A DNA stretch of 64,000 nucleotides from Micropterix aruncella (taxonomy: Eukaryota > Arthropoda > Insecta > Lepidoptera > Micropterigidae). The notes beneath the pieces are model-generated. The model saw only the letters and a program-made list of their open reading frames with translations. It had not been told where the DNA came from and did not search any database. Both the position numbers and the translations under genes were made by a program. The DNA is taken from NCBI GenBank assembly GCA_944548615.1, contig CALYMY010000060.1, positions 62,001-126,000 of the forward strand, written 5' to 3'. Below are positions 36,748 through 51,000 of the stretch, one piece after another (the stretch's first letter is position 1; each line of letters begins with the position of its first letter).

Positions 36748-36751
36748 TTAA
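36748..36751. repeat. TTAA target-site duplication, right copy
   Basis: This second TTAA follows the GGGG end of the element and continues directly into CATTTCAAAAAAC of the satellite. Removing the element plus one TTAA restores an intact 386-bp unit exactly. Confidence 0.85.
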
Positions 36752-39522
36752 CATTTCAAAAAACACAATATTTTAGCTCTCTCTATTACAGTTCTTTTTT
36801 TTTCATCGAAAATACAAGTTTTAGTACCGGCGTCGGGCGGGGCCAAGCGGGGCCGGGCGATGCCGAGCCGGACCTGAAATGAAATGACCTACCCTCAAAT
36901 TTGAAAATTTCAATTTCATGCCAGATCCTACCGGTGGTTTCATAAGGTTGCAACAGAAATATAGAAAAATATCTGACAAAACATATATAGAACTTCTCTG
37001 CCGATAGAGAAAAAACGCCAAATGGCCGACGGGCAAAAACACTGTTTTACAGACCAGGGTACCCGGGTTCGATACCCAGCCAGGACTCAATTTTTTTTTC
37101 GTTTTTTTTTCTCTTGATATTACCAAAATAGTATTAACATTTCAAAAAACACAATATTTTAGCTCTCTCTATTACAGTTCTTTTTTTTTCATCGAAAATA
37201 CAAGTTTTAGTACCGGCGTCGGGCGGGGCCAAGCGGGGCCGGGCGATGCTGAGCCGGACCAGAAATGAAATGTCCTACCCTCAAATTTGAAAATTTAAAT
37301 TTCATGCCAGATCCTACCGGTGGTTTCATAAGGTTGCAACAGAAATATAGAAAAATATCTGACAAAACATATATAGAACTTCTCTGCCGATAGAGAAAAA
37401 ACGCCAAATGGCCGACGGGCAAAAACACTGTTTTACAGACCAGGGTACCCGGGTTCGATACCCAGCCAGGACTCAATTTTTTTTTCGTTTTTTCTTCTCT
37501 TGATATTATCAAAATAGTATTAACATTTCAAAAAACACAATATTTTAGCTCTCTCTATTACAGTTCTTTTTTTTTCATCGAAAATACAAGTTTTAGTACC
37601 GGCGTCGGGCGGGGCCAAGCGGGGCCGGGCGATGCCGAGCCGGACCTGAAATGAAATGTCCTACCCTCAAATTTGAAAATTTAAATTTCATGCCAGATCC
37701 TACCGGTGGTTTCATAAGGTTGCAACAGAAATATAGAAAAATATCTGACAAAACATATATAGAACTTCTCTGCCGATAGAGAAAAAACGCCAAATGGCCG
37801 ACGGGCAAAAACACTGTTTTACAGACCAGGGTACCCGGGTTCGATACCCAGCCAGGACTCAATTTTTTTTTCGTTTTTTCTTCTCTTGATATTACCAAAA
37901 TAGTATTAACATTTCAAAAAACACAATATTTTAGCTCTCTCTATTACAGTTCTTTTTTTTTTCATCGAAAATACAAGTTTTAGTACCGGCGTCGGGCGGG
38001 GCCAAGCGGGGCCGGGCGATGCCGAGCCGGACCTGAAATGAAATGTCCTACCCTCAAATTTGAAAATTTAAATTTCATGCCAGATCCTACCGGTGGTTTC
38101 ATAAGGTTGCAACAGAAATATAGAAAAATATCTGACAAAACATATATAGAACTTCTCTGCCGATAGAGAAAAAACGCCAAATGGCCGACGGGCAAAAACA
38201 CTGTTTTACAGACCAGGGTACCCGGGTTCGATACCCAGCCAGGACTCAATTTTTTTTTCGTTTTTTCTTCTCTTGATATTACCAAAATAGTATTAACATT
38301 TCAAAAAACACAATATTTTAGCTCTCTCTATTACAGTTCTTTTTTTTTCATCGAAAATACAAGTTTTAGTACCGGCGTCGGGCGGGGCCAAGCGGGGCCG
38401 GGCGATGCCGAGCCGGACCTGAAATGAAATGACCTACCCTCAAATTTGAAAATTTCAATTTCATGCCAGATCCTACCGGTGGTTTCATAAGGTTGCAACA
38501 GAAATATAGAAAAATATCTGACAAAACATATATAGAACTTCTCTGCCGATAGAGAAAAAACGCCAAATGGCCGACGGGCAAAAACACTGTTTTACAGACC
38601 AGGGTACCCGGGTTCGATACCCAGCCAGGACTCAATTTTTTTTTCGTTTTTTCTTCTCTTGATATTACCATAATAGTATTAACATTTCAAAAAACACAAT
38701 ATTTTAGCTCTCTCTATTACAGTTCTTTTTTTTTCATCGAAAATACAAGTTTTAGTACCGGCGTCGGGCGGGGCCAAGCGGGGCCGGGCGATGCCGAGCC
38801 GGACCTGAAATGAAATGTCCTACCCTCAAATTTGAAAATTTAAATTTCATGCCAGATCCTACCGGTGGTTTCATAAGGTTGCAACAGAAATATAGAAAAA
38901 TATCTGACAAAACATATATAGAACTTCTCTGCCGATAGAGAAAAAACGCCAAATGGCCGACGGGCAAAAACACTGTTTTACAGACCAGGGTACCCGGGTT
39001 CGATACCCAGCCAGGACTCAATTTTTTTTCGTTTTTTCTTCTCTTGATATTACCAAAATAGTATTAACATTTCAAAAAACACAATATTTTAGCTCTCTCT
39101 ATTACAGTTCTTTTTTTTTCATCGAAAATACAAGTTTTAGTACCGGCGTCGGGCGGGGCCAAGCGGGGCCGGGCGATGCCGAGCCGGACCTGAAATGAAA
39201 TGACCTACCCTCAAATTTGAAAATTTCAATTTCATGCCAGATCCTACCGGTGGTTTCATAAGGTTGCAACAGAAATATAGAAAAATATCTGACAAAACAT
39301 ATATAGAACTTCTCTGCCGATAGAGAAAAAACGCCAAATGGCCGACGGGCAAAAACACTGTTTTACAGACCAGGGTACCCGGGTTCGATACCCAGCCAGG
39401 ACTCAATTTTTTTTTCGTTTTTTCTTCTCTTGATATTACCAAAATAGTATTAACATTTCAAAAAACACAATATTTTAGCTCTCTCTATTACAGTTCTTTT
39501 TTTTTCATCGAAAATACAAGTT

Positions 39523-42500
39523 TTAGTACCGGCGTCGGGCGGGGCCAAGCGGGGCCGGGCGATGCTGAGCCGGACCAGAAATGAAATGTCCTACCCTCAA
39601 ATTTGAAAATTTAAATTTCATGCCAGATCCTACCGGTGGTTTCATAAGGTTGCAACAGAAATATAGAAAAATATCTGACAAAACATATATAGAACTTCTC
39701 TGCCGATAGAGAAAAAACGCCAAATGGCCGACGGGCAAAAACACTGTTTTACAGACCAGGGTACCCGGGTTCGATACCCAGCCAGGACTCAATTTTTTTT
39801 TCGTTTTTTTTTCTCTTGATATTACCAAAATAGTATTAACATTTCAAAAAACACAATATTTTAGCTCTCTCTATTACAGTTCTTTTTTTTTCATCGAAAA
39901 TACAAGTTTTAGTACCGGCGTCGGGCGGGGCCAAGCGGGGCCGGGCGATGCTGAGCCGGACCAGAAATGAAATGTCCTACCCTCAAATTTGAAAATTTAA
40001 ATTTCATGCCAGATCCTACCGGTGGTTTCATAAGGTTGCAACAGAAATATAGAAAAATATCTGACAAAACATATATAGAACTTCTCTGCCGATAGAGAAA
40101 AAACGCCAAATGGCCGACGGGCAAAAACACTGTTTTACAGACCAGGATACCCGGGTTCGATACCCAGCCAGGACTCAATTTTTTTTTCGTTTTTTCTTCT
40201 CTTGATATTACCAAAATAGTATTAACATTTCAAAAAACACAATATTTTAGCTCTCTCTATTACAGTTCTTTTTTTTTCATCGAAAATACAAGTTTTAGTA
40301 CCGGCGTCGGGCGGGGCCAAGCGGGGCCGGGCGATGCCGAGCCGGACCTGAAATGAAATGTCCTACCCTCAAATTTGAAAATTTAAATTTCATGCCAGAT
40401 CCTACCGGTGGTTTCATAAGGTTGCAACAGAAATATAGAAAAATATCTGACAAAACATATATAGAACTTCTCTGCCGATAGAGAAAAAACGCCAAATGGC
40501 CGACGGGCAAAAACACTGTTTTACAGACCAGGGTACCCGGGTTCGATACCCAGCCAGGACTCAATTTTTTTTTCGTTTTTTCTTCTCTTGATATTACCAA
40601 AATAGTATTAACATTTCAAAAAACACAATATTTTAGCTCTCTCTATTACAGTTCTTTTTTTTTCATCGAAAATACACGTTTTAGTACCGGCGTCGGGCGG
40701 GGCCAAGCGGGGCCGGGCGATGCCGAGCCGGACCTGAAATGAAATGACCTACCCTCAAATTTGAAAATTTCAATTTCATGCCAGATCCTACCGGTGGTTT
40801 CATAAGGTTGCAACAGAAATATAGAAAAATATCTGACAAAACATATATAGAACTTCTCTGCCGATAGAGAAAAAACGCCAAATGGCCGACGGGCAAAAAC
40901 ACTGTATTACAGACCAGGGTACCCGGGTTCGATACCCAGCCAGGACTCAATTTTTTTTTCGTTTTTTCTTCTCTTGATATTACCAAAATAGTATTAACAT
41001 TTCAAAAAACACAATATTTTAGCTCTCTCTATTACAGTTCTTTTTTTTTCATCGAAAATACAAGTTTTAGTAACGGCGTCGGGCGGGGCCAAGCGGGGCC
41101 GGGCGATGCCGAGCCGGACCTGAAATGAAATGTCCTACCCTCAAATTTGAAAATTTAAATTTCATGCCAGATCCTACCGGTGGTTTCATAAGGTTGCAAC
41201 AGAAATATAGAAAAATATCTGACAAAACATATATAGAACTTCTCTGCCGATAGAGAAAAAACGCCAAATGGCCGACGGGCAAAAACACTGTTTTACAGAC
41301 CAGGGTACCCGGGTTCGATACCCAGCCAGGACTCAATTTTTTTTTCGTTTTTTCTTCTCTTGATATTACCAAAATAGTATTAACATTTCAAAAAACACAA
41401 TATTTTAGCTCTCTCTATTACAGTTCTTTTTTTTTCATCGAAAATACAAGTTTTAGTACCGGCGTCGGGCGGGGCCAAGCGGGGCCGGGCGATGCCGAGC
41501 CGGACCTAAAATGAAATGACCTACCCTCAAATTTGAAAATTTCAATTTCATGCCAGATCCTACCGGTGGTTTCATAAGGTTGCAACAGAAATATAGAAAA
41601 ATATCTGACAAAACATATATAGAACTTCTCTGCCGATAGAGAAAAAACGCCAAATGGCCGACGGGCAAAAACACTGTTTTACAGACCAGGGTACCCGGGT
41701 TCGATACCCAGCCAGGACTCAATTTTTTTTTCGTTTTTTCTTCTCTTGATATTACCATAATAGTATTAACATTTCAAAAAACACAATATTTTAGCTCTCT
41801 CTATTACAGTTCTTTTTTTTTCATCGAAAATACAAGTTTTAGTACCGGCGTCGGGCGGGGCCAAGCGGGGCCGGGCGATGCCGAGCCGGACCTGAAATGA
41901 AATGTCCTACCCTCAAATTTGAAAATTTAAATTTCATGCCAGATCCTACCGGTGGTTTCATAAGGTTGCAACAGAAATATAGAAAAATATCTGACAAAAC
42001 ATATATAGAACTTCTCTGCCGATAGAGAAAAAACGCCAAATGGCCGACGGGCAAAAACACTGTTTTACAGACCAGGGTACCCGGGTTCGATACCCAGCCA
42101 GGACTCAATTTTTTTTTCGTTTTTTCTTCTCTTGATATTACCAAAATAGTATTAACATTTCAAAAAACACAATATTTTAGCTCTCTCTATTACAGTTCTT
42201 TTTTTTTCATCGAAAATACAAGTTTTAGTACCGGCGTCGGGCGGGGCCAAGCGGGGCCGGGCGATGCCGAGCCGGACCTGAAATGAAATGACCTACCCTC
42301 AAATTTGAAAATTTCAATTTCATGCCAGATCCTACCGGTGGTTTCATAAGGTTGCAACAGAAATATAGAAAAATATCTGACAAAACATATATAGAACTTC
42401 TCTGCCGATAGAGAAAAAACGCCAAATGGCCGACGGGCAAAAACACTGTTTTACAGACCAGGGTACCCGGGTTCGATACCCAGCCAGGACTCAATTTTTT

Positions 42501-45500
42501 TTTCGTTTTTTCTTCTCTTGATATTACCAAAATAGTATTAACATTTCAAAAAACACAATATTTTAGCTCTCTCTATTACAGTTCTTTTTTTTTCATCGAA
42601 AATACAAGTTTTAGTACCGGCGTCGGGCGGGGCCAAGCGGGGCCGGGCGATGCCGAGCCGGACCTGAAATGAAATGACCTACCCTCAAATTTGAAAATTT
42701 CAATTTCATGCCAGATCCTACCGGTGGTTTCATAAGGTTGCAACAGAAATATAGAAAAATATCTGACAAAACATATATAGAACTTCTCTGCCGATAGAGA
42801 AAAAACGCCAAATGGCCGACGGGCAAAAACACTGTTTTACAGACCAGGGTACCCGGGTTCGATACCCAGCCAGGACTCAATTTTTTTTTCGTTTTTTCTT
42901 CTCTTGATATTACCATAATAGTATTAACATTTCAAAAAACACAATATTTTAGCTCTCTCTATTACAGTTCTTTTTTTTTCATCGAAAATACAAGTTTTAG
43001 TACCGGCGTCGGGCGGGGCCAAGCGGGGCCGGGCGATGCCGAGCCGGACCTGAAATGAAATGTCCTACCCTCAAATTTGAAAATTTAAATTTCATGCCAG
43101 ATCCTACCGGTGGTTTCATAAGGTTGCAACAGAAATATAGAAAAATATCTGACAAAACATATATAGAACTTCTCTGCCGATAGAGAAAAAACGCCAAATG
43201 GCCGACGGGCAAAAACACTGTTTTACAGACCAGGGTACCCGGGTTCGATACCCAGCCAGGACTCAAATTTTTTTTCGTTTTTTCTTCTCTTGATATTACC
43301 AAAATAGTATTAACATTTCAAAAAACACAATATTTTAGCTCTCTCTATTACAGTTCTTTTTTTTTCATCGAAAATACAAGTTTTAGTACCGGCGTCGGGC
43401 GGGGCCAAGCGGGGCCGGGCGATGCCGAGCCGGACCTGAAATGAAATGACCTACCCTCAAATTTGAAAATTTCAATTTCATGCCAGATCCTACCGGTGGT
43501 TTCATAAGGTTGCAACAGAAATATAGAAAAATATCTGACAAAACATATATAGAACTTCTCTGCCGATAGAGAAAAAACGCCAAATGGCCGACGGGCAAAA
43601 ACACTGTTTTACAGACCAGGGTACCCGGGTTCGATACCCAGCCAGGACTCAATTTTTTTTTTCGTTTTTTCTTCTCTTGATATTACCAAAATAGTATTAA
43701 CATTTCAAAAAACACAATATTTTAGCTCTCTCTATTACAGTTCTTTTTTTTTCATCGAAAATACAAGTTTTAGTACCGGCGTCGGGCGGGGCCAAGCGGG
43801 GCCGGGCGATGCCGAGCCGGACCTGAAATGAAATGTCCTACCCTCAAATTTGAAAATTTAAATTTCATGCCAGATCCTACCGGTGGTTTCATAAGGTTGC
43901 AACAGAAATATAGAAAAATATCTGACAAAACATATATAGAACTTCTCTGCCGATAGAGAAAAAACGCCAAATGGCCGACGGGCAAAAACACTGTTTTACA
44001 GACCAGGGTACCCGGGTTCGATACCCAGCCAGGACTCAATTTTTTTTTCGTTTTTTCTTCTCTTGATATTACCATAATAGTATTAACATTTCAAAAAACA
44101 CAATATTTTAGCTCTCTCTATTACAGTTCTTTTTTTTTCATCGAAAATACAAGTTTTAGTACCGGCGTCGGGCGGGGCCAAGCGGGGCCGGGCGATGCCG
44201 AGCCGGACCTGAAATGAAATGTCCTACCCTCAAATTTGAAAATTTAAATTTCATGCCAGATCCTACCGGTGGTTTCATAAGGTTGCAACAGAAATATAGA
44301 AAAATATCTGACAAAACATATATAGAACTTCTCTGCCGATAGAGAAAAAACGCCAAATGGCCGACGGGCAAAAACACTGTTTTACAGACCAGGGTACCCG
44401 GGTTCGATACCCAGCCAGGACTCAATTTTTTTTTCGTTTTTTCTTCTCTTGATATTACCAAAATAGTATTAACATTTCAAAAAACACAATATTTTAGCTC
44501 TCTCTATTACAGTTCTTTTTTTTTCATCGAAAATACAAGTTTTAGTACCGGCGTCGGGCGGGGCCAAGCGGGGCCGGGCGATGCCGAGCCGGACCTGAAA
44601 TGAAATGACCTACCCTCAAATTTGAAAATTTCAATTTCATGCCAGATCCTACCGGTGGTTTCATAAGGTTGCAACAGAAATATAGAAAAATATCTGACAA
44701 AACATATATAGAACTTCTCTGCCGATAGAGAAAAAACGCCAAATGGCCGACGGGCAAAAACACTGTTTTACAGACCAGGGTACCCGGGTTCGATACCCAG
44801 CCAGGACTCAATTTTTTTTTTCGTTTTTTCTTCTCTTGATATTACCAAAATAGTATTAACATTTCAAAAAACACAATATTTTAGCTCTCTCTATTACAGT
44901 TCTTTTTTTTTCATCGAAAATACAAGTTTTAGTACCGGCGTCGGGCGGGGCCAAGCGGGGCCGGGCGATGCCGAGCCGGACCTGAAATGAAATGTCCTAC
45001 CCTCAAATTTGAAAATTTAAATTTCATGCCAGATCCTACCGGTGGTTTCATAAGGTTGCAACAGAAATATAGAAAAATATCTGACAAAACATATATAGAA
45101 CTTCTCTGCCGATAGAGAAAAAACGCCAAATGGCCGACGGGCAAAAACACTGTTTTACAGACCAGGGTACCCGGGTTCGATACCCAGCCAGGACTCAATT
45201 TTTTTTTCGTTTTTTCTTCTCTTGATATTACCATAATAGTATTAACATTTCAAAAAACACAATATTTTAGCTCTCTCTATTACAGTTCTTTTTTTTTCAT
45301 CGAAAATACAAGTTTTAGTACCGGCGTCGGGCGGGGCCAAGCGGGGCCGGGCGATGCCGAGCCGGACCTGAAATGAAATGTCCTACCCTCAAATTTGAAA
45401 ATTTAAATTTCATGCCAGATCCTACCGGTGGTTTCATAAGGTTGCAACAGAAATATAGAAAAATATCTGACAAAACATATATAGAACTTCTCTGCCGATA

Positions 45501-48016
45501 GAGAAAAAACGCCAAATGGCCGACGGGCAAAAACACTGTTTTACAGACCAGGGTACCCGGGTTCGATACCCAGCCAGGACTCAATTTTTTTTTTCGTTTT
45601 TTCTTCTCTTGATATTACCAAAATAGTATTAACATTTCAAAAAACACAATATTTTAGCTCTCTCTATTACAGTTCTTTTTTTTTCATCGAAAATACAAGT
45701 TTTAGTACCGGCGTCGGGCGGGGCCAAGCGGGGCCGGGCGATGCCGAGCCGGACCTGAAATGAAATGACCTACCCTCAAATTTGAAAATTTCAATTTCAT
45801 GCCAGATCCTACCGGTGGTTTCATAAGGTTGCAACAGAAATATAGAAAAATATCTGACAAAACATATATAGAACTTCTCTGCCGATAGAGAAAAAACGCC
45901 AAATGGCCGACGGGCAAAAACACTGTTTTACAGACCAGGGTACCCGGGTTCGATACCCAGCCAGGACTCAATTTTTTTTTCGTTTTTTCTTCTCTTGATA
46001 TTACCAAAATAGTATTAACATTTCAAAAAACACAATATTTTAGCTCTCTCTATTACAGTTCTTTTTTTTTCATCGAAAATACAAGTTTTAGTACCGGCGT
46101 CGGGCGGGGCCAAGCGGGGCCGGGCGATGCCGAGCCGGACCTGAAATGAAATGACCTACCCTCAAATTTGAAAATTTCAATTTCATGCCAGATCCTACCG
46201 GTGGTTTCATAAGGTTGCAACAGAAATATAGAAAAATATCTGACAAAACATATATAGAACTTCTCTGCCGATAGAGAAAAAACGCCAAATGGCCGACGGG
46301 CAAAAACACTGTTTTACAGACCAGGGTACCCGGGTTCGATACCCAGCCAGGACTCAATTTTTTTTTCGTTTTTTCTTCTCTTGATATTACCAAAATAGTA
46401 TTAACATTTCAAAAAACACAATATTTTAGCTCTCTCTATTACAGTTCTTTTTTTTTTCATCGAAAATACAAGTTTTAGTACCGGCGTCGGGCGGGGCCAA
46501 GCGGGGCCGGGCGATGCCGAGCCGGACCTGAAATGAAATGTCCTACCCTCAAATTTGAAAATTTAAATTTCATGCCAGATCCTACCGGTGGTTTCATAAG
46601 GTTGCAACAGAAATATAGAAAAATATCTGACAAAACATATATAGAACTTCTCTGCCGATAGAGAAAAAACGCCAAATGGCCGACGGGCAAAAACACTGTT
46701 TTACAGACCAGGGTACCCGGGTTCGATACCCAGCCAGGACTCAATTTTTTTTTCGTTTTTTCTTCTCTTGATATTACCAAAATAGTATTAACATTTCAAA
46801 AAACACAATATTTTAGCTCTCTCTATTACAGTTCTTTTTTTTTCATCGAAAATACAAGTTTTAGTACCGGCGTCGGGCGGGGCCAAGCGGGGCCGGGCGA
46901 TGCCGAGCCGGACCTGAAATGAAATGACCTACCCTCAAATTTGAAAATTTCAATTTCATGCCAGATCCTACCGGTGGTTTCATAAGTTTGCAACAGAAAT
47001 ATAGAAAAATATCTGACAAAACATATATAGAACTTCTCTGCCGATAGAGAAAAAACGCCAAATGGCCGACGGGCAAAAACACTGTTTTACAGACCAGGGT
47101 ACCCGGGTTCGATACCCAGCCAGGACTCAATTTTTTTTTTCGTTTTTTCTTCTCTTGATATTACCAAAATAGTATTAACATTTCAAAAAACACAATATTT
47201 TAGCTCTCTCTATTACAGTTCTTTTTTTTTTCATCGAAAATACAAGTTTTAGTACCGGCGTCGGGCGGGGCCAAGCGGGGCCGGGCGATGCCGAGCCGGA
47301 CCTGAAATGAAATGTCCTACCCTCAAATTTGAAATTTAAATTTCATGCCAGATCCTACCGGTGGTTTCATAAGGTTGCAACAGAAATATAGAAAAATATC
47401 TGACAAAACATATATAGAACTTCTCTGCCGATAGAGAAAAAACGCCAAATGGCCGACGGGCAAAAACACTGTTTTACAGACCAGGGTACCCGGGTTCGAT
47501 ACCCAGCCAGGACTCAATTTTTTTTTCGTTTTTTCTTCTCTTGATATTACCAAAATAGTATTAACATTTCAAAAAACACAATATTTTAGCTCTCTCTATT
47601 ACAGTTCTTTTTTTTTCATCGAAAATACAAGTTTTAGTACCGGCGTCGGGCGGGGCCAAGCGGGGCCGGGCGATGCCGAGCCGGACCTGAAATGAAATGA
47701 CCTACCCTCAAATTTGAAAATTTCAATTTCATGCCAGATCCTACCGGTGGTTTCATAAGGTTGCAACAGAAATATAGAAAAATATCTGACAAAACATATA
47801 TAGAACTTCTCTGCCGATAGAGAAAAAACGCCAAATGGCCGACGGGCAATAACACTGTTTTACAGACCAGGGTACCCGGGTTCGATACCCAGCCAGGACT
47901 CAATTTTTTTTTCGTTTTTTCTTCTCTTGATATTACCAAAATAGTATTAACATTTCAAAAAACACAATATTTTAGCTCTCTATTACAGTTCTTTTTTTTC
48001 ATCGAAAATACAAGTT
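39523..48016. repeat. Long-range paralogous block, right copy
   Basis: This segment of 22 units follows the order seen at 4076-13726. It lacks one copy of the 6-unit duplication found on the left and has an extra 3-unit duplication (44542-45701). The indel differences are whole units, as expected from unequal exchange. Confidence 0.7.
43383..45701. repeat. Three-unit tandem duplication
   Basis: Units 43383 (class b, T10), 43770 (class a, CCATAATAG) and 44156 (class a) are followed by units 44542 (class b, T10), 44929 (class a, CCATAATAG) and 45315 (class a, T10), an offset of 1159 bp. The paralogous block at 10253-11411 has this triplet only once, so the duplication is specific to the right block. 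Confidence 0.75.
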
Positions 48017-51000
48017 TTAGTACCGGCGTCGGGCGGGGCCAAGCGGGGCCGGGCGATGCTGAGCCGGACCTGAAATGAAATGTCCTACCCTCAAATTTGA
48101 AAATTTAAATTTCATGCCAGATCCTACTGGTGGTTTCATAAGGTTGCAACAGAAATATAGAAAAATATCTGACAAAACATATATAGAACTTCTCTGCCGA
48201 TAGAGAAAAAACGCCAAATGGCCGACGGGCAAAATCACTGTTTTACAGACCAGGGTACCCGGGTTCGATACCCAGCCAGGACTCAATTTTTTTTTCGTTT
48301 TTTCTTCTCTTGATATTACCAAAATAGTATTAACATTTCAAAAAACACAATATTTTAGATCTCTCTATTACAGTTCTTTTTTTTTCATCGAAAATACAAG
48401 TTTTAGTACCGGCGTCGGGCGGGGCCAAGCGGGGCCGGGCGATGCCAAGCCGGACCTGAAATGAAATGACCTACCCTCAAATTTGAAAATTTCAATTTCA
48501 TGCCAGATCCTACCGGTGGTTTCATAAGGTTGCAACAGAAATATAGAAAAATATCTGACAAAACATATATAGAACTTCTCTGCCGATAGAGAAAAAACGC
48601 CAAATGGCCGACGGCAAAAACACTGTTTTACAGACCAGGGTACCCGGGTTCGATACCCAGCCAGGACTCAATTTTTTTTTCGTTTTTTCTTCTCTTGATA
48701 TTACCAAAATAGTATTAACATTTCAAAAAACACAATATTTTAGCTCTCTCTATTACAGTTCTTTTTTTTCATCGAAAATACAAGTTTTAGTACCGGCGTC
48801 GGGCGGGGCCAAGCGGGGCCGGGCGATGCCGAGCCGGACCTGAAATGAAATGACCTACCCTCAAATTTGAAAATTTCAATTTCATGCCAGATCCTACCGG
48901 TGGTTTCATAAGGTTGCAACAGAAATATAGAAAAATATCTGACAAAACATATATATAACTTCTCTGCCGATAGAGAAAAAACGCCAAATGGCCGACGGGC
49001 AAAAACACTGTTTTACAGACCAGGGTACCCGGGTTCGATACCCAGCCAGGACTCAATTTTTTTTTCGTTTTTTCTTCTCTTGATATTATCAAAATAGTAT
49101 TAACATTTCAAAAAACACAATATTTTAGCTCTCTCTATTACAGTTCTTTTTTTTTCATCGAAAATACAAGTTTTAGTACCGGCGTCGGGCGGGGCCAAGC
49201 GGGGCCGGGCGATGCCGAGCCGGACCTGAAATGAAATGACCTACCCTCAAATTTGAAAATTTCAATTTCATGCCAGATCCTACCGGTGGTTTCATAAGGT
49301 TGCAACAGAAATATAGAAAAATATCTGACAAAACATATATAGAACTTCTCTGCCGATAGAGAAAAAACGCCAAATGGCCGACGGGCAAAAACACTGTTTT
49401 ACAGACCAGGGTACCCGGGTTCGATACCCAGCCAGGACTCAATTTTTTTTTCGTTTTTTCTTCTCTTGATATTACCAAAATAGTATTAACATTTCAAAAA
49501 ACACAATATTTTAGCTCTCTCTATTACAGTTCTTTTTTTTTTCATCGAAAATACAAGTTTTAGTACCGGCGTCGGGCGGGGCCAAGCGGGGCCGGGCGAT
49601 GCCGAGCCGGACCTGAAATGAAATGTCCTACCCTCAAATTTGAAAATTTAAAATTTCATGCCAGATCCTACCGGTGGTTTCATAAGGTTGCAACAGAAAT
49701 ATAGAAAAATATCTGACAAAACATATATAGAACTTCTCTGCCGATAGAGAAAAAACGCCAAATGGCCGACGGGCAAAAACACTGTTTTACAGACCAGGGT
49801 ACCCGGGTTCGATACCCAGCCAGGACTCAATTTTTTTTTCGTTTTTTCTTCTCTTGATATTACCAAAATAGTATTAACATTTCAAAAAACACAATATTTT
49901 AGCTCTCTCTATTACAGTTCTTTTTTTTTCATCGAAAATACAAGTTTTAGTACCGGCGTCGGGCGGGGCCAAGCGGGGCCGGGCGATGCTGAGCCGGACC
50001 AGAAATGAAATGTCCTACCCCTCAAATTTGAAAATTTAAATTTCATGCCAGATCCTACCGGTGGTTTCATAAGGTTGCAACAGAAATATAGAAAAATATC
50101 TGACAAAACATATATAGAACTTCTCTGCCGATAGAGAAAAAACGCCAAATGGCCGACGGGCAAAAACACTGTTTTACAGACCAGGGTACCCGGGTTCGAT
50201 ACCCAGCCAGGACTCAATTTTTTTTCGTTTTTTCTTCTCTTGATATTACCAAAATAGTATTAACATTTCAAAAAACACAATATTTTAGCTCTCTCTATTA
50301 CAGTTCTTTTTTTTTCATCGAAAATACAAGTTTTAGTACCGGCGTCGGGCGGGGCCAAGCGGGGCCGGGCGATGCCGAGCCGGACCTGAAATGAAATGTC
50401 CTACCCTCAAATTTGAAAATTTAAATTTCATGCCAGATCCTACCGGTGGTTTCATAAGGTTGCAACAGAAATATAGAAAAATATCTGACAAAACATATAT
50501 AGAACTTCTCTGCCGATAGAGAAAAAACGCCAAATGGCCGACGGGCAAAAACACTGTTTTACAGACCAGGGTACCCGGGTTCGATACCCAGCCAGGACTC
50601 AATTTTTTTTTCGTTTTTTCTTCTCTTGATATTACCAAAATAGTATTAACATTTCAAAAAACACAATATTTTAGCTCTCTCTATTACAGTTCTTTTTTTT
50701 TCATCGAAAATACAAGTTTTAGTACCGGCGTCGGGCGGGGCCAAGCGGGGCCGGGCGATGCCGAGCCGGACCTGAAATGAAATGACCTACCCTCAAATTT
50801 GAAAATTTCAATTTCATGCCAGATCCTACCGGTGGTTTCATAAGGTTGCAACAGAAATATAGAAAAATATCTGACAAAACATATATAGAACTTCTCTGCC
50901 GATAGAGAAAAAACGCCAAATGGCCGACGGGCAAAAACACTGTATTACAGACCAGGGTACCCGGGTTCGATACCCAGCCAGGACTCAATTTTTTTTTCGT

